Origin: Proteus sp. FME41
GTDB lineage: Bacteria; Pseudomonadota; Gammaproteobacteria; Enterobacterales; Enterobacteriaceae
NCBI RefSeq assembly: GCF_014897315.1
Contig: NZ_JABUYL010000002.1
Coordinates: 1-64,000, forward strand
DNA length: 64,000 nucleotides
Direction: 5' to 3'
Within the stretch, counting starts at the first letter, position 1; every line of letters starts with the position of its first letter. Under the pieces are notes generated by a model. It was not told where the DNA came from and searched no databases. It was given only the letters and a program-made list of their open reading frames with translations. The translations under genes and the position numbers were made by a program. Shown here piece by piece: positions 38,701-47,523 of this stretch.

Positions 38701-38784
38701 AGAAAGAGAGGGTAATGCTTGTGCGGGTAATGATAAACAGAAGCTTAATGTAACCGCATGTGTTAAAGGATTTTTTATTAGCAT
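35743..38784 (-). CDS. Chondroitin sulfate ABC exolyase (ABC lyase II)
   Basis: The 1013-residue protein has a signal peptide (ending near PAQAL). It shares the whole layout of the neighbouring ABC endolyase: an N-terminal carbohydrate-binding-like beta domain, a helical toroid, and C-terminal beta sheets (polysaccharide lyase family 8). Active-site counterparts are visible in FHHSQHYPAYAKDAFGG (His and Tyr), LSGRHPTG (Arg) and GNESYENNNRYGRY (Glu). It removes disaccharides from the ends of chondroitin and dermatan chains and oligosaccharides by elimination, leaving an unsaturated uronate. It follows the endolyase gene after a terminator hairpin, so its level may be lower. The match to the P. 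vulgaris enzyme is by recollection of the family. Confidence 0.9.
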   Translation of the reverse strand: MLIKNPLTHAVTLSFCLSLPAQALPSLSHETFGDIYLFENELPNTLTTSNNNQLSLSKQHAKDGEQSLKWQYQPQATLTLNNIVNYQDDKNTATPLTFMMWIYNEKPQSSPLIFQFKQNNKVGLRFDTQLNFTGWRGIAVPFHDMQGDAKGQFDQLVITAPNQAGTLFFDQIIMSVPLDNRWAVPDYQTPYVNNAVNTMVSKNWSALLMYDQMFKAHIPALNFNTEFHDDQVEMASIYQRFEYYQGINSDKKITTDMLDKNLVLWEKLGLTQHADGSITGKALDHPNRQNFMKVEGVFSEEMKNTLLDANMLRDVGKTLLQTAIYLRSNSLSATERKKLEDHYLLGTRYVLEQGFTQGSGYQIITHVGYQTRELFDAWFIGRHILAKNNLLAPTQQAMMWYNATGRIFEKENEIVDANVDILNTQLQWMIKSLLMLPDYQQRQQALAQLQSWLNRTILSSKGVAGGFKSDGSIFHHSQHYPAYAKDAFGGLAPSVYALSDSPFRLSTLAHERLKDVLLKMRIYTKEMQIPVVLSGRHPTGLHKIGIAPFKWMALAGTPDGKQKLDTSLAAAYAKLNNKERFEGINAESEPVGAWAMNYASMAIQRRASTQSPQQSWLAIARGFSRYLVGNESYENNNRYGRYLQYGQLEIIPADLTQSGFSHAGWDWNRYPGTTTIHLPYNELEAKLNQLPSAGIEEMLLSTESYSGANTLNNNSMFAMKLYGHSKYQQQSLRGNKSYFLFDNRVIALGSGIENDDKQHTTETTLFQFAVPKLQSVIINDKEVNQLGTQLTLNNADTLIDPAGNLYKLAKGQNVEFSYQKQQSVDDRDSKPTEQLFATAVISHGKAPNNANYEYTIAIDAQDHQAPEYIVLQHNNQLHAVKDKITQEEGYAFFEPSQLASPDAILLSSDAPTLVMAKAQNQQLTLSIVNPDLNLYQGIEADQVDDKNNQIEVSVYSRNWLTAESQPINSTIAVKGIWKLAMPQSGVIIKHHNKNTLITTTTIQATPTVINLVK

Positions 38785-38805
38785 TATCAGATTTCCTGCA
38801 AATCA

Positions 38806-38831
38806 AAAAGGAACGCAAGCGCGTTCCTTTT
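38806..38831 (-). terminator. Terminator between the two chondroitin lyase genes
   Basis: A perfect 11-base stem (AAAAGGAACGC and GCGTTCCTTTT) with a four-base loop lies just after the endolyase stop on the minus strand, with a T-tail. It should reduce transcription of the exolyase gene downstream. Confidence 0.8.
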
Positions 38832-38838
38832 AATTAAA

Positions 38839-41800
38839 TCAAGGGAGTGGTGAGAGTTTGATTTCTTGTGGAATACCAAAGTAACTGGTAAAAGTCAGCT
38901 CAGTATTATCACCTGAAACGTTATATTTCACTTCGCTATTTTTATCAGCAGATTGCCATTTACCATTAACGGTAATATTGATGGCGACAGGGGTTGCTGC
39001 TTTTTGGCGAGTCATATTTAAATCAGGTGTCACTGCACTGACAGTGAGCGTATTACCTTGATGATGAGTCATCACAATCGCGGGTTTATCGACTTTTTTG
39101 ATCCATTTATCTTCAATGGAAGCTGATTGATAAAAAGAATATCCCGTCACATCACTGAGTTTATCGTAAATAATATGAACATCTTTATCTTTACGAAGGA
39201 TCTGATATAATTCATTGTTTTTACGGAATTTTTCTGCTATTTCTCCCATTTTTTCAGGTGTCGCATCTAAAAAGATCATATATTCATAACTGGAATCTTT
39301 AGGTTGAGTGCTGTGATCAATCCATGCTGAACTGAAGTTTCCTTCTGTTGGTTGGCGATTTTTATTTTCAGCCGAAACCTGATGTTGGCGACTGATATTT
39401 ACTTTTTCAGCTTGGGTAATTAAATAGCCATTACCGTTGCTATCAATTAGCCAATCTCCTTGCTTTAAGCTTGTTTGATAAGGAAAACCTTCAATTTTTT
39501 GCCCATTAATCCAAATTGCATTTAATGTTGGCGTAATGGCATGTTGGAATAACGTTGTTTCAACATTTTTATTTTTATCACCACTATTAATATGACTGCC
39601 CATAAAAATAAGGTGATTATCTGCCGCTAATACACTCTTTTTTGCAGTGAAGTTAGGATCGAAACGTTCAAGATTGGCAGGATAAATAAGATCGAATGCC
39701 ATCATGCCATATTTACCTTCAAGGGATGATGTACCGCTAAATCCACGTTCTCCGCGCTGCATTAAGGTATGAGGTTTAGGGCTGTCTAGTTCTTTAAGAG
39801 AAAGATGAATAGAGGTTGCTCCAGGCATTCGATTCCAGTCCCAACCTTCTTGTTGATAGCCTTGTGAAAGTTGATCGCCATGACGAACAATTTGAGCTAC
39901 ACCATGACTTTGGTAACGACCATAACGGTTATCTTTGTTATAAATTTCAGATGACCAAACATTGGTGTTATAAGCTTTCAGTGTCACCATTTTATCTTGC
40001 CAGCGATGAATACCAAAAGCACCACCATTAAAGGCATAGAAGCCTTGTGGTAAAGCCGCCGGCGCAATAGTTTCCCCAAAAATAGTATTCGACTCATTTT
40101 GAGTTTTATCACTAATCGCTAGATAAATAGAGGCGAGTGTTTTATCAGGGGATGGTTTTGCAGACATGGCAAGCCAGTAGTAACCTTGAGCGACTGATTT
40201 TAACGAAGGTGAGTTAAAAGGGTGTCGCCCAGCAAGCGGTAATCCGACTTCAGGGTTACTGTAAATCCACGCTGAAACCATCGCTTTTTTTAGGTTATTC
40301 CAACCACTTTCACCAACCGCAAACGGGGTACCTCGTAATAAATAAATTAGCTGTGAGGCATTTTTAAAGGCAGGGAAAGAGTAACCCGGATAGTTACCTT
40401 CATGTCGCCAAGCGGTGCCGTCAGGGCGTAAACCATCTTTACCACCCGGTGGAACTTGAGTGAGTGCACCTGTAATATAATGACTGAAGGTATTGACTAA
40501 ATTGATACGTTTTTGATCGTCAGGTTCTAACAATAAGAGCGCTAAATGTTGACGAGACAAAGTATTGAAATAGTCTAAGTCAGAGCTGTCCGCGCTTACT
40601 TTCATGTCAAAACTGCTTTTAAACTCTCGTGAATACCACAGTAATGAGTCATAAACTTGAGTTTGTAGGTTTGCTTCTTTTAAGGCATCCGACATTAATA
40701 ACGTAGAAATATACCACCAACGAGAACTGTATCCCCAGTGATGGGTTGTAACCAATGCACTGCCTTTAACAAAGCCTTGATCTAATAAATGCTTGGTCAT
40801 TAATAAGTACATCTGCTTTAGCTGAGCCTTTTGTGCGAGATCTTTTTCCAGTACATAAGCACGGCTAATATTAAACATCAATGTTGTGTAATTACCTAAA
40901 ATAACATAATTATCAAATAGTTGTTTGTCGTGAGGGTTAAGATGTTCTGGTTGATAAATAATGGTTTGTTTATCGGTAATCAGATGTTTGCCTTGTACTG
41001 TGCCATCGGTTAACGTGAGAATATTAAGTGCATCAAAATCACTTTTTAGTTTATTGATATTCTCTTCTAGCGCGAGATTAGTCTCTTTTTCACCTCCAAC
41101 AAATTCATTAATTAGGCGTTGGCGAATAAGGTCAATTGCCGCTAAATTTTCAGGCGTGACAGGAAGTGAGGGGTGTACATTATGAAACTGAATTTCAGGC
41201 TCTGATAAGCGTGTTTTTACTTGATCATCAGACCATTGATAACGAGCATCATCGACAGAAAACATAATTCGATCGATATAGATTTCACCTTGCCTCACAT
41301 TTGAAGGGGCTTTAAAGCGGATGCTATCAACGTTGCCACCCAAAGAACGACCAATACTATCTTGAGTACCGTCAGAAGACGTATTCGTTGCATTTAAGGT
41401 CATTTCACGATTTTCAAGATCGTTATTTAAAGAGACGCCCACAGCACGCCAACCTGTAAAATTCAGTTTAACCTTAAAGCCAGCTTGAGCTTCGCTAGTT
41501 GCATTGAGTTTTTCCCCAAAATCAATAGCCAAATAACCATTAATGGGTTTTTCATTATAAAGCCAAAATGATAAAACAGGGGTAGATGCACGTCCCCATG
41601 CTTTAGAGGCTTCTTTATCGGTCGGAACAATGAGCTTTTTATGTAAAGTAAAGCTACTGCCACCTTTCCATTGCCACAAAAGGGATTGTGTACCCATGAT
41701 GCTGCGTTTATCAGATAATGTCAGTGTTGAGTTTTTATCAGATGAAAAATCAGCTAATGGGTTATTTTGCGCAAAATGGTAGATTTCTGCCTGCATCAAA

Positions 41801-41901
41801 TTATTAGGATCAAATGCAGGGTTGTTAGTGGCTGCAATGGCATTATAGGGGACTGATAATAGCCCCGTTATAGCAAGTGCAGTAAAGCGAAATATCGGCA
41901 T
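38839..41901 (-). CDS. Chondroitin sulfate ABC endolyase (ABC lyase I)
   Basis: The 1020-residue protein is recognisably the Proteus vulgaris chondroitinase ABC I, differing by scattered substitutions and one residue in the signal peptide (MPIFRFTALAITGLLSVPYNAIA). The catalytic residues described for that enzyme are all present: His and Tyr in WRHEGNYPGY, Arg in LAGRHPFN and Glu in SSEIYNKDNRYG. It cuts chondroitin sulfates A and C, dermatan sulfate and, more slowly, hyaluronan, inside the chain, giving unsaturated oligosaccharides and disaccharides. Its ATG follows the autotransporter stop by 11 bases with AAGGAG between, so the two are cotranscribed. Confidence 0.97.
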   Translation of the reverse strand: MPIFRFTALAITGLLSVPYNAIAATNNPAFDPNNLMQAEIYHFAQNNPLADFSSDKNSTLTLSDKRSIMGTQSLLWQWKGGSSFTLHKKLIVPTDKEASKAWGRASTPVLSFWLYNEKPINGYLAIDFGEKLNATSEAQAGFKVKLNFTGWRAVGVSLNNDLENREMTLNATNTSSDGTQDSIGRSLGGNVDSIRFKAPSNVRQGEIYIDRIMFSVDDARYQWSDDQVKTRLSEPEIQFHNVHPSLPVTPENLAAIDLIRQRLINEFVGGEKETNLALEENINKLKSDFDALNILTLTDGTVQGKHLITDKQTIIYQPEHLNPHDKQLFDNYVILGNYTTLMFNISRAYVLEKDLAQKAQLKQMYLLMTKHLLDQGFVKGSALVTTHHWGYSSRWWYISTLLMSDALKEANLQTQVYDSLLWYSREFKSSFDMKVSADSSDLDYFNTLSRQHLALLLLEPDDQKRINLVNTFSHYITGALTQVPPGGKDGLRPDGTAWRHEGNYPGYSFPAFKNASQLIYLLRGTPFAVGESGWNNLKKAMVSAWIYSNPEVGLPLAGRHPFNSPSLKSVAQGYYWLAMSAKPSPDKTLASIYLAISDKTQNESNTIFGETIAPAALPQGFYAFNGGAFGIHRWQDKMVTLKAYNTNVWSSEIYNKDNRYGRYQSHGVAQIVRHGDQLSQGYQQEGWDWNRMPGATSIHLSLKELDSPKPHTLMQRGERGFSGTSSLEGKYGMMAFDLIYPANLERFDPNFTAKKSVLAADNHLIFMGSHINSGDKNKNVETTLFQHAITPTLNAIWINGQKIEGFPYQTSLKQGDWLIDSNGNGYLITQAEKVNISRQHQVSAENKNRQPTEGNFSSAWIDHSTQPKDSSYEYMIFLDATPEKMGEIAEKFRKNNELYQILRKDKDVHIIYDKLSDVTGYSFYQSASIEDKWIKKVDKPAIVMTHHQGNTLTVSAVTPDLNMTRQKAATPVAINITVNGKWQSADKNSEVKYNVSGDNTELTFTSYFGIPQEIKLSPLP

Positions 41902-41912
41902 TATTTTTCTCC

Positions 41913-44078
41913 TTAGAAACGCTGGCTAATGGTGAAGCCAATACGTCCTTCATTGAATTTGTTATAACGCTGATATCCCATTGTTGTACCCAAATTTAAT
42001 GACTGGGTAATATCAAGATTTGCACCTAGCTCAGCACTAATAATGTCGCCACCAACCGTATTTCCTTTAATATCAAAGGTGCTTCCTCCGGTATTAAAAT
42101 AGGTGAGGCTGTGGCGCTGTTCGATATTATTATCACCCGCGATATCTTTGAAATATCGTAGATTAAGAGAGGGGGTTAATTTCCCGTAAGTAATTTGATA
42201 GCTATTCCATAAAGCAACGGAGCCACCCAATTGATTAACGGCATAGCGCTGACCATAAGTGCGCATAGATAAAGCTGAGCCTGTTTCTTCCCATGAATCA
42301 ATATTGAGCCATTGATATTGGTAAGTCAGCATGGGTTTAATATGAATGAAATCAAAGTCAAAATAAGTGCCAGCATTAATCTGATAACCTAATTGCACGC
42401 CAGAATAATCACCTTGTGCTTTGGTATTTCCTTCCCATCCTGTGTTGCCACCAATATCACGCTCGCTATCAACAGTGTAATAACCAATATTTAAATTACC
42501 GTTTAGGAACAATGTGTCACTATACCAACCGGTGTAAGGCATAAATTCAAAATGACTAATTTCTTTTGTTGCATTGCGTTGTTTTGCATCTGCTTTGGCA
42601 TAGTTATAAGCAAAAGAAACTCCGATAAGGGCATCTTGATTAATTTCATAATCAGTACCAATTTGAATACCCGTACGGTAAGTGTTGTAACCGTTAATAC
42701 CGCCTTGATTGCTCTGAGTACCATAACCGTATAGCACATTGGCCCAGCTATTCCAGCCCGTCTCTCTTTCCTCAATTGGTAATTGGTTGTCATAACGTAA
42801 ATAACGATGTGCAATATTATTACGCATATCGTCAACCATAATTAATCCCGCTTGAAGATCACTACCATCAGCCACTGGAGCTAAATCATTTGATAAAGTC
42901 GCTATATTATTATCATCGTTTCCGGCAGAAACTAATAAACTCAGTGCTTCATCTGAAACTTGGCTACGGGTATTATTAAATTCATTTAATACAGTTGGAA
43001 TAACAAAATTTGCTGCGGCTAATCCATTTTCACTTACACCACCACGTTCAGCAGCACTGATAAAATTATTCCCACCTTCGTAACTAATACCATAACGAGC
43101 GACTAATTGATTCCCACTCACACCGCCACTAATATTAGGCGGTGTCGTTTCTAACCATGAATCTGTTTTTTCTAATAAAGGAGAAATGTCTGGTGCAATG
43201 GTATTAGCGTCAGTCACTGTAATCCCAGCTTCATCTTTAATTGCTGAATTGGAGGAGATTAAAACAATATCTTTATTAATGATGTTATCAACACTGGTGC
43301 CTTTAAAATCTAATTTGGCTTGGCTGCCTTTCTTAAAGGTGACATCACCGTCAACATGAAGAATAGTTTCATCAGTATTAGTATTATCATCAAGGCGGAA
43401 AATAAGCTGACTATTTTCCTTATTCATAAAATTCCCACCCCAATGAATTGTTTTGTCTTTCCCTTGAATAGTTAAATTACCGTGGTTTTCTATTAAAGGA
43501 ACACCGGTAATTTGGTATCCATCAAATAAAGCATTTTGAGCCCCACCTTGATATGCAAAGTTTATTTTAGTGTCAGCATGACCATTTCCTAATATATCGC
43601 CATGGATCTCTCCATTTACATCACTTCTAAAACCAGTTTTCAGTGTTCTAAAATCAATAGCGGCGGTTTTTCCACGAATAATAGCACCGTCTCTGACATA
43701 AACGCCGGTGCCTCGTTTAGGAAAATCACCTTCAACCAATATTGCAGTGCCGTTCTCGCTAGTTACGTTTGCACCATTTAAATTGATATTGCTACTGAAA
43801 GAAGCGCCTTGATTTATTTTAATCGCACTTGCGCCATCACCCGTTACCGTAATATTTTTTGTTATCGCTTGCGCTTTATATTCTGTAGATGAGCCATTAA
43901 AGACAACACCATCACCTTGAGAAACGGTGATATCTTTATTTATTTGAGCGGTATTACCGTCATTAATATTAACAGTTTTACAAATAGTTAAATTAGGATC
44001 ACATTCTGCTGCCCATGCCGAACTATAAATAGCAGATAAAATAGCAGCGCTCAAAAATAACATTTTTTTATTTTTCAC
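41913..44078 (-). CDS. Type Va autotransporter in the chondroitin lyase operon
   Basis: The protein has about 721 residues. The GTG start at 44078 is chosen because GGAG lies six bases before it and it yields a clean signal peptide (KNKKMLFLSAAILSAIYSSAWA). An ATG at 44090 has no ribosome binding site. Residues to about 340 form a beta-helix-like passenger (KNITVTGDGASAIKINQGASF, GNLTIQGKDKTIHWGG). A C-terminal autotransporter barrel starts near ETGWNSWANVLYGYG and ends in FTISQRF, with the terminal Phe used for outer-membrane insertion. No protease or lipase motif is visible. It lies between the porin and the endolyase with very short gaps, so it should be co-induced with them. Binding of glycosaminoglycan or display at the surface is a guess. 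Confidence 0.85.
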   Translation of the reverse strand: MKNKKMLFLSAAILSAIYSSAWAAECDPNLTICKTVNINDGNTAQINKDITVSQGDGVVFNGSSTEYKAQAITKNITVTGDGASAIKINQGASFSSNINLNGANVTSENGTAILVEGDFPKRGTGVYVRDGAIIRGKTAAIDFRTLKTGFRSDVNGEIHGDILGNGHADTKINFAYQGGAQNALFDGYQITGVPLIENHGNLTIQGKDKTIHWGGNFMNKENSQLIFRLDDNTNTDETILHVDGDVTFKKGSQAKLDFKGTSVDNIINKDIVLISSNSAIKDEAGITVTDANTIAPDISPLLEKTDSWLETTPPNISGGVSGNQLVARYGISYEGGNNFISAAERGGVSENGLAAANFVIPTVLNEFNNTRSQVSDEALSLLVSAGNDDNNIATLSNDLAPVADGSDLQAGLIMVDDMRNNIAHRYLRYDNQLPIEERETGWNSWANVLYGYGTQSNQGGINGYNTYRTGIQIGTDYEINQDALIGVSFAYNYAKADAKQRNATKEISHFEFMPYTGWYSDTLFLNGNLNIGYYTVDSERDIGGNTGWEGNTKAQGDYSGVQLGYQINAGTYFDFDFIHIKPMLTYQYQWLNIDSWEETGSALSMRTYGQRYAVNQLGGSVALWNSYQITYGKLTPSLNLRYFKDIAGDNNIEQRHSLTYFNTGGSTFDIKGNTVGGDIISAELGANLDITQSLNLGTTMGYQRYNKFNEGRIGFTISQRF

Positions 44079-44113
44079 AATATACTCCATGAACAATGAT
44101 ATGATTTTAATTA

Positions 44114-44998
44114 TTAGAATGTCGCCCTGAATGAAACTTTAAAATAATCTTGAGTTGATTTTTTACCGTCATTTTTATTTTCAACTCTTTCATTATAATA
44201 TTCTGTCATGACTCGCCATTGAGGTGATATTTGATAAGCCATTTGTAAGGTATAACGTGTCATATCTTTTTCGATATAATCACCTTTATTAGTTCTATCC
44301 TCTATCTTTCCAAAAATAGATTTACGCATTGATGGTGAAACAATTAATCCTATTGGTGTTGTCCAGTTGACGTACATACGGACTTGCTGATTATGGTTTG
44401 TCTCTTTTGTGTCGTATTCTTCATGTCGTATTGCTTGCTTACCACCATCAAAATAAGCAACAGTTGTATTGATATTGGGTGTCACAAAATAACGAATACC
44501 TGGTTCAATTTCCCAACCTAAATAATCTGTATTGGTGATACCATTGCTACGTTTATCTTCTTTCTTTTGTAAGCCAAATAGAACACTTCCCGTTAGCACC
44601 CAATCTTTATTAATGGGAAATTGGTAATTTGTTTTTGATTCATAAAAATCAATAGTTAAGCGACTGCCATTATCATAATTAGTGAGATCTTGACGTACTT
44701 TTAAACCAGGTTGGATCCAACCGTTATTTAATTTAAAACGATAGCTGCCTTGTAAATCATAACGCTGATAGCGGTTTTTATTGTCATGCTCACGTTGACG
44801 AAAACCAACATCAAAATACCAGTTTGATTTATCTGGATTGATGTTGAAATCTACACGATAACCCGCATAGTTATTGGGAGTATCATAATCTGCCGTCTCC
44901 CAAGAAAACATGGCGTTGACATTTGCTGCTTGAGAATAAAAAGACGTTAAACCTAAGCCAAGAAGAGGTAAGAAAAGAGCAATACGAAGTTTGTTCAT
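44114..44998 (-). CDS. OmpG/KdgM-like outer-membrane porin for oligosaccharides
   Basis: The 294-residue protein has a signal peptide (LPLLGLGLTSFYSQA) and alternating aromatic/polar beta strands (WYFDVGFRQREHD, RYQRYDLQGSYRFKLNNGWIQPGLKVRQ). It ends with YFKVSFRATF, a typical outer-membrane barrel terminus. Length and style fit monomeric oligosaccharide porins such as OmpG and KdgM. It sits 35 bases before the autotransporter and ahead of the lyases, so it probably lets chondroitin oligosaccharides into the periplasm. Assignment to one of the two families is uncertain. Confidence 0.78.
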   Translation of the reverse strand: MNKLRIALFLPLLGLGLTSFYSQAANVNAMFSWETADYDTPNNYAGYRVDFNINPDKSNWYFDVGFRQREHDNKNRYQRYDLQGSYRFKLNNGWIQPGLKVRQDLTNYDNGSRLTIDFYESKTNYQFPINKDWVLTGSVLFGLQKKEDKRSNGITNTDYLGWEIEPGIRYFVTPNINTTVAYFDGGKQAIRHEEYDTKETNHNQQVRMYVNWTTPIGLIVSPSMRKSIFGKIEDRTNKGDYIEKDMTRYTLQMAYQISPQWRVMTEYYNERVENKNDGKKSTQDYFKVSFRATF

Positions 44999-45113
44999 AG
45001 TATATATCCAATTCTTTATTCGCTTTTATGTGTGTCAATTTTTAGGTGTAGGACATCGTTCCCTTTATTTAAATAAAAGGATTTTTTATATTAGCGAATC
45101 GGGTTTATATATA

Positions 45114-45133
45114 GCGCCATAATGCTATGGCGC
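45114..45133 (-). terminator. Hairpin after the Tat-exported sulfatase gene
   Basis: GCGCCATA and TATGGCGC form a perfect eight-base stem with an ATGC loop, nine bases after the sulfatase stop. The T-tail is poor, so it may act as an attenuator or 3' stabiliser before the porin gene. A second inverted repeat (CCTTTATTT/AAATAAAAGG) follows at about 45062-45080. Confidence 0.5.
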
Positions 45134-45141
45134 AGATATTT

Positions 45142-46704
45142 TTATTTTTTTTCTTCACATGTTGATAATGTTTTATTTAATTTATTTGTTGTTGCCGTAA
45201 TAAATTCAGAGGCGCGCCAAGAATCTCCTGTTTTTTCTAGCCAAGGGGTCAATTCTTCTTTAATTAATTTTTCAATTAAAGGCATATTGTCTTTGGCAAT
45301 ATTTTTCATCTGATAAGGATCATTTACATTGTCATATAAGGTATATTTCAATGGCTGACCATCTTGTCTATCTATAACGAGTGTATGTGTTTTGGTCCTG
45401 ACGCCTCGTTTACCAAATGAAGGTTCTCCATAAGGAATAAAAAGATAGAGCTGCGAGTTTGCTGTGTCGCCTTTACCTGTGACCACTCGGTTTGCCAGAT
45501 CACTGCCTTCTACAGAATCAGGGATCCAGTCTGATAAACCAAGTAACCCTAAAATAGTAGGGTAAATATCAGGTGCTGACATTAATGCATCGTCAGAGCC
45601 TGGTTTAATTTTACCTGGTAATCGAAACATCATCGGAACACGCATAGATTCTTCATAAGGGTTATTTTTTGTTGCTTGCCCATTTGCCCCTAAGCAACTG
45701 CCGTGATCCGAGAAGAATACAACGAGGGTATTATCCGCAAGACCTTGTTTCTCTAATTCATCAACGATACGACCAAACTGTTCATCAACACCGTTGACCA
45801 TCGCCATATATTCTTTGAAATATTGAGGGCCATAACCTTCTTGGTATTCACTATCCCATTGCACATTAGGGCGAGTATTGAGTTCTTTTGATGTTTTACC
45901 TTGATAAGTATCGAGGTATTTTTTCGGCACTTGATCATAAGGAGAATGAGGTGGATTCATTGAAACCACTAATGCAAAAGGTTTTGTGTTATCTCTAAAT
46001 TGATTATTTTCATTTTTGAGAAACTTGATAGCCATATCCGCTTCATGTTCAGGCCCCCATTGATCGATGTAAATAGGCTTATCACGAGGGGTATCGTTTG
46101 CCCAATACATTGGTTTTAAATGTAAATCATAGGTGCCATAAGAGTACCAAAAATCAAAACCATGGCGTCTATCGGGGGCGGCCCACTCATTCCAATATCG
46201 GCCTTCCATCGGATTATTATAACTTTCAATAAAAGGCTGGTAAGGCGCATCAAGATGCCACTTGCCAATATAACCTGTGCTGTAATCAAGAGATTTTAAA
46301 ACATCAGACCAACATTTCGCATAAGGAGATAAATCAATACCCACTTTTCCACCATAGTCATGCGCATTACCTGTAATACCATTACGAACAGGGTATTGCC
46401 CCGTCATAAACATGCCTCGGAAAGGGGAGCATAAGGGGTAATTGGACGCCATTTGCGTCATTACTTTGGCTTGCTTCGCAAATTTATTCAAATTAGGTGT
46501 GATTGATGGATCTTCCCCCATAAACTGTAATGCGTGGGCTCGCATTTCATCAGGAAAAACAATTAATAAATTAGGCGCGTTTTCTGGTCGCGTTGGTTTG
46601 TTAGATGTTGAGCTCCCTGAATTAGCAAGAACAGGGGTAGAAACAGACATTGCTGCGCCGCTGGCTGCGAGTCCTTTGATAAAAGTTCTGCGGGAAACAG
46701 TCAT
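45142..46704 (-). CDS. Sulfatase with Tat signal and CSPFR active site
   Basis: The 520-residue protein begins MTVSRRTFIKGLAASGAAMS, a twin-arginine export signal (SRRTFIKG). The sulfatase core follows: NLLIVFPDEMRAHALQF, and the active-site signature CSPFRGMFMTGQYP with Cys92, where Phe stands in place of the usual Ser after Pro. Further motifs are GYIGKWHLD, NPPHSPYD and VFFSDHGSCLG. Tat export is suited to a protein modified and folded in the cytoplasm, which fits formylglycine formation by the radical-SAM maturase encoded at 23.3-24.5 kb. It starts a minus-strand cluster with the porin, autotransporter and lyases. The GGAGG ribosome binding site is strong. Which sulfate it removes is unknown. 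Confidence 0.88.
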   Translation of the reverse strand: MTVSRRTFIKGLAASGAAMSVSTPVLANSGSSTSNKPTRPENAPNLLIVFPDEMRAHALQFMGEDPSITPNLNKFAKQAKVMTQMASNYPLCSPFRGMFMTGQYPVRNGITGNAHDYGGKVGIDLSPYAKCWSDVLKSLDYSTGYIGKWHLDAPYQPFIESYNNPMEGRYWNEWAAPDRRHGFDFWYSYGTYDLHLKPMYWANDTPRDKPIYIDQWGPEHEADMAIKFLKNENNQFRDNTKPFALVVSMNPPHSPYDQVPKKYLDTYQGKTSKELNTRPNVQWDSEYQEGYGPQYFKEYMAMVNGVDEQFGRIVDELEKQGLADNTLVVFFSDHGSCLGANGQATKNNPYEESMRVPMMFRLPGKIKPGSDDALMSAPDIYPTILGLLGLSDWIPDSVEGSDLANRVVTGKGDTANSQLYLFIPYGEPSFGKRGVRTKTHTLVIDRQDGQPLKYTLYDNVNDPYQMKNIAKDNMPLIEKLIKEELTPWLEKTGDSWRASEFITATTNKLNKTLSTCEEKK

Positions 46705-46727
46705 TGCTCCCTCCTATTTTACGTTTA

Positions 46728-46819
46728 CTTTCGAATTGGTGTCTTTTATCTTATTTATACTTTTGTATAAGATCAAAAAGTAAGTTAACGAAAGATTCAT
46801 ATTTGAAAGGGAGATCACA
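46728..46819. promoter_or_regulatory. AgaR-type repeats and CRP-like site before the Tat-exported sulfatase
   Basis: CTTTCG at 46728-46733 and the opposed CGAAAG at 46789-46794 flank the likely promoter of the sulfatase-porin-autotransporter-lyase cluster. On the minus strand TGTGATCTCCCTTTCA (46804-46819) is CRP-like. The gap 46705-47034 contains no gene. Confidence 0.6.
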
Positions 46820-47018
46820 GAATGATGTCAAATTGTAAGCAATTCGACAGTCTAAATAGGCGTTGAAATATTGTTAAGAATAGATTAATTTTTCCTTATT
46901 TTTTATTATCCATTTGATTTTTATTGTTTTTTATTGGTTTTTGTCTGTTTTTGAAAAAACAGAGTGAAGTTCTGATTTTTAGTCATAATATTTTTGAGCA
47001 GGCAGTGATGATTATTTT

Positions 47019-47036
47019 CTTTCGTTTGTTTTCATT
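47019..47036. promoter_or_regulatory. AgaR-type box overlapping the end of the GNAT gene
   Basis: CTTTCGTTTGTTTTCATT matches the known pattern of AgaR sites (repeated TTTC/TTTY units). It overlaps the stop codon of the acetyltransferase gene and is 315 bases upstream of the sulfatase, so it is a candidate distal operator for that cluster. Confidence 0.55.
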
Positions 47037-47523
47037 ATCCTTTAATGACCCACCAAAATTTTCCTTTGAATTCAAAATTCTTAATAGGCTCCATGCCTAA
47101 TTTTTGGTGTGCTTTGAGTGAGCGTATATTTTCACTATTAACAAAGGCGATAGGATGCCCACCATGCAAAGCGCATATGTGTTGATAAAGATCCTTTAAT
47201 AACGATTTTCCACGATGTGATTGTTCAATACAAACAGGCCCATAAAACCAGTTATTTTGTGTTATTTCTGGATAACGTCGATTAATTTCTTGGGCGATAG
47301 GGGGAATTGAAAAAGAGGTTACTGGGAAACTGAAAACAACAGCAACGATATTCTCTTGATAAAGTGCAACAAGGGTATTTGTACTACTTTGATACATTGC
47401 ATCAACTTTATTCTGAGGATATTCGCCATATAATCCACCTTGTTGAGATTCTGCATTTGCCTGTAATAAGTGCGTTACTGTGCTGATATCTTTAGATGTC
47501 ATTTTTCGAAATATATAATTCAT
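47035..47523 (-). CDS. GNAT-family acetyltransferase
   Basis: The 162-residue protein has the GNAT fold elements: an N-terminal IFRKMTSKDISTVTHLLQAN, a beta-4 strand and acetyl-CoA loop VCIEQSHRGKSLLKDLYQHI (Q/RxxGxG/A-like), and a C-terminal NSENIRSLKAHQKLGMEPI. It transfers an acetyl group to an unknown amine. It lies upstream of the sulfatase on the same strand but 330 bases away, so it is probably not part of the chondroitin genes. Confidence 0.8.
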   Translation of the reverse strand: MNYIFRKMTSKDISTVTHLLQANAESQQGGLYGEYPQNKVDAMYQSSTNTLVALYQENIVAVVFSFPVTSFSIPPIAQEINRRYPEITQNNWFYGPVCIEQSHRGKSLLKDLYQHICALHGGHPIAFVNSENIRSLKAHQKLGMEPIKNFEFKGKFWWVIKG

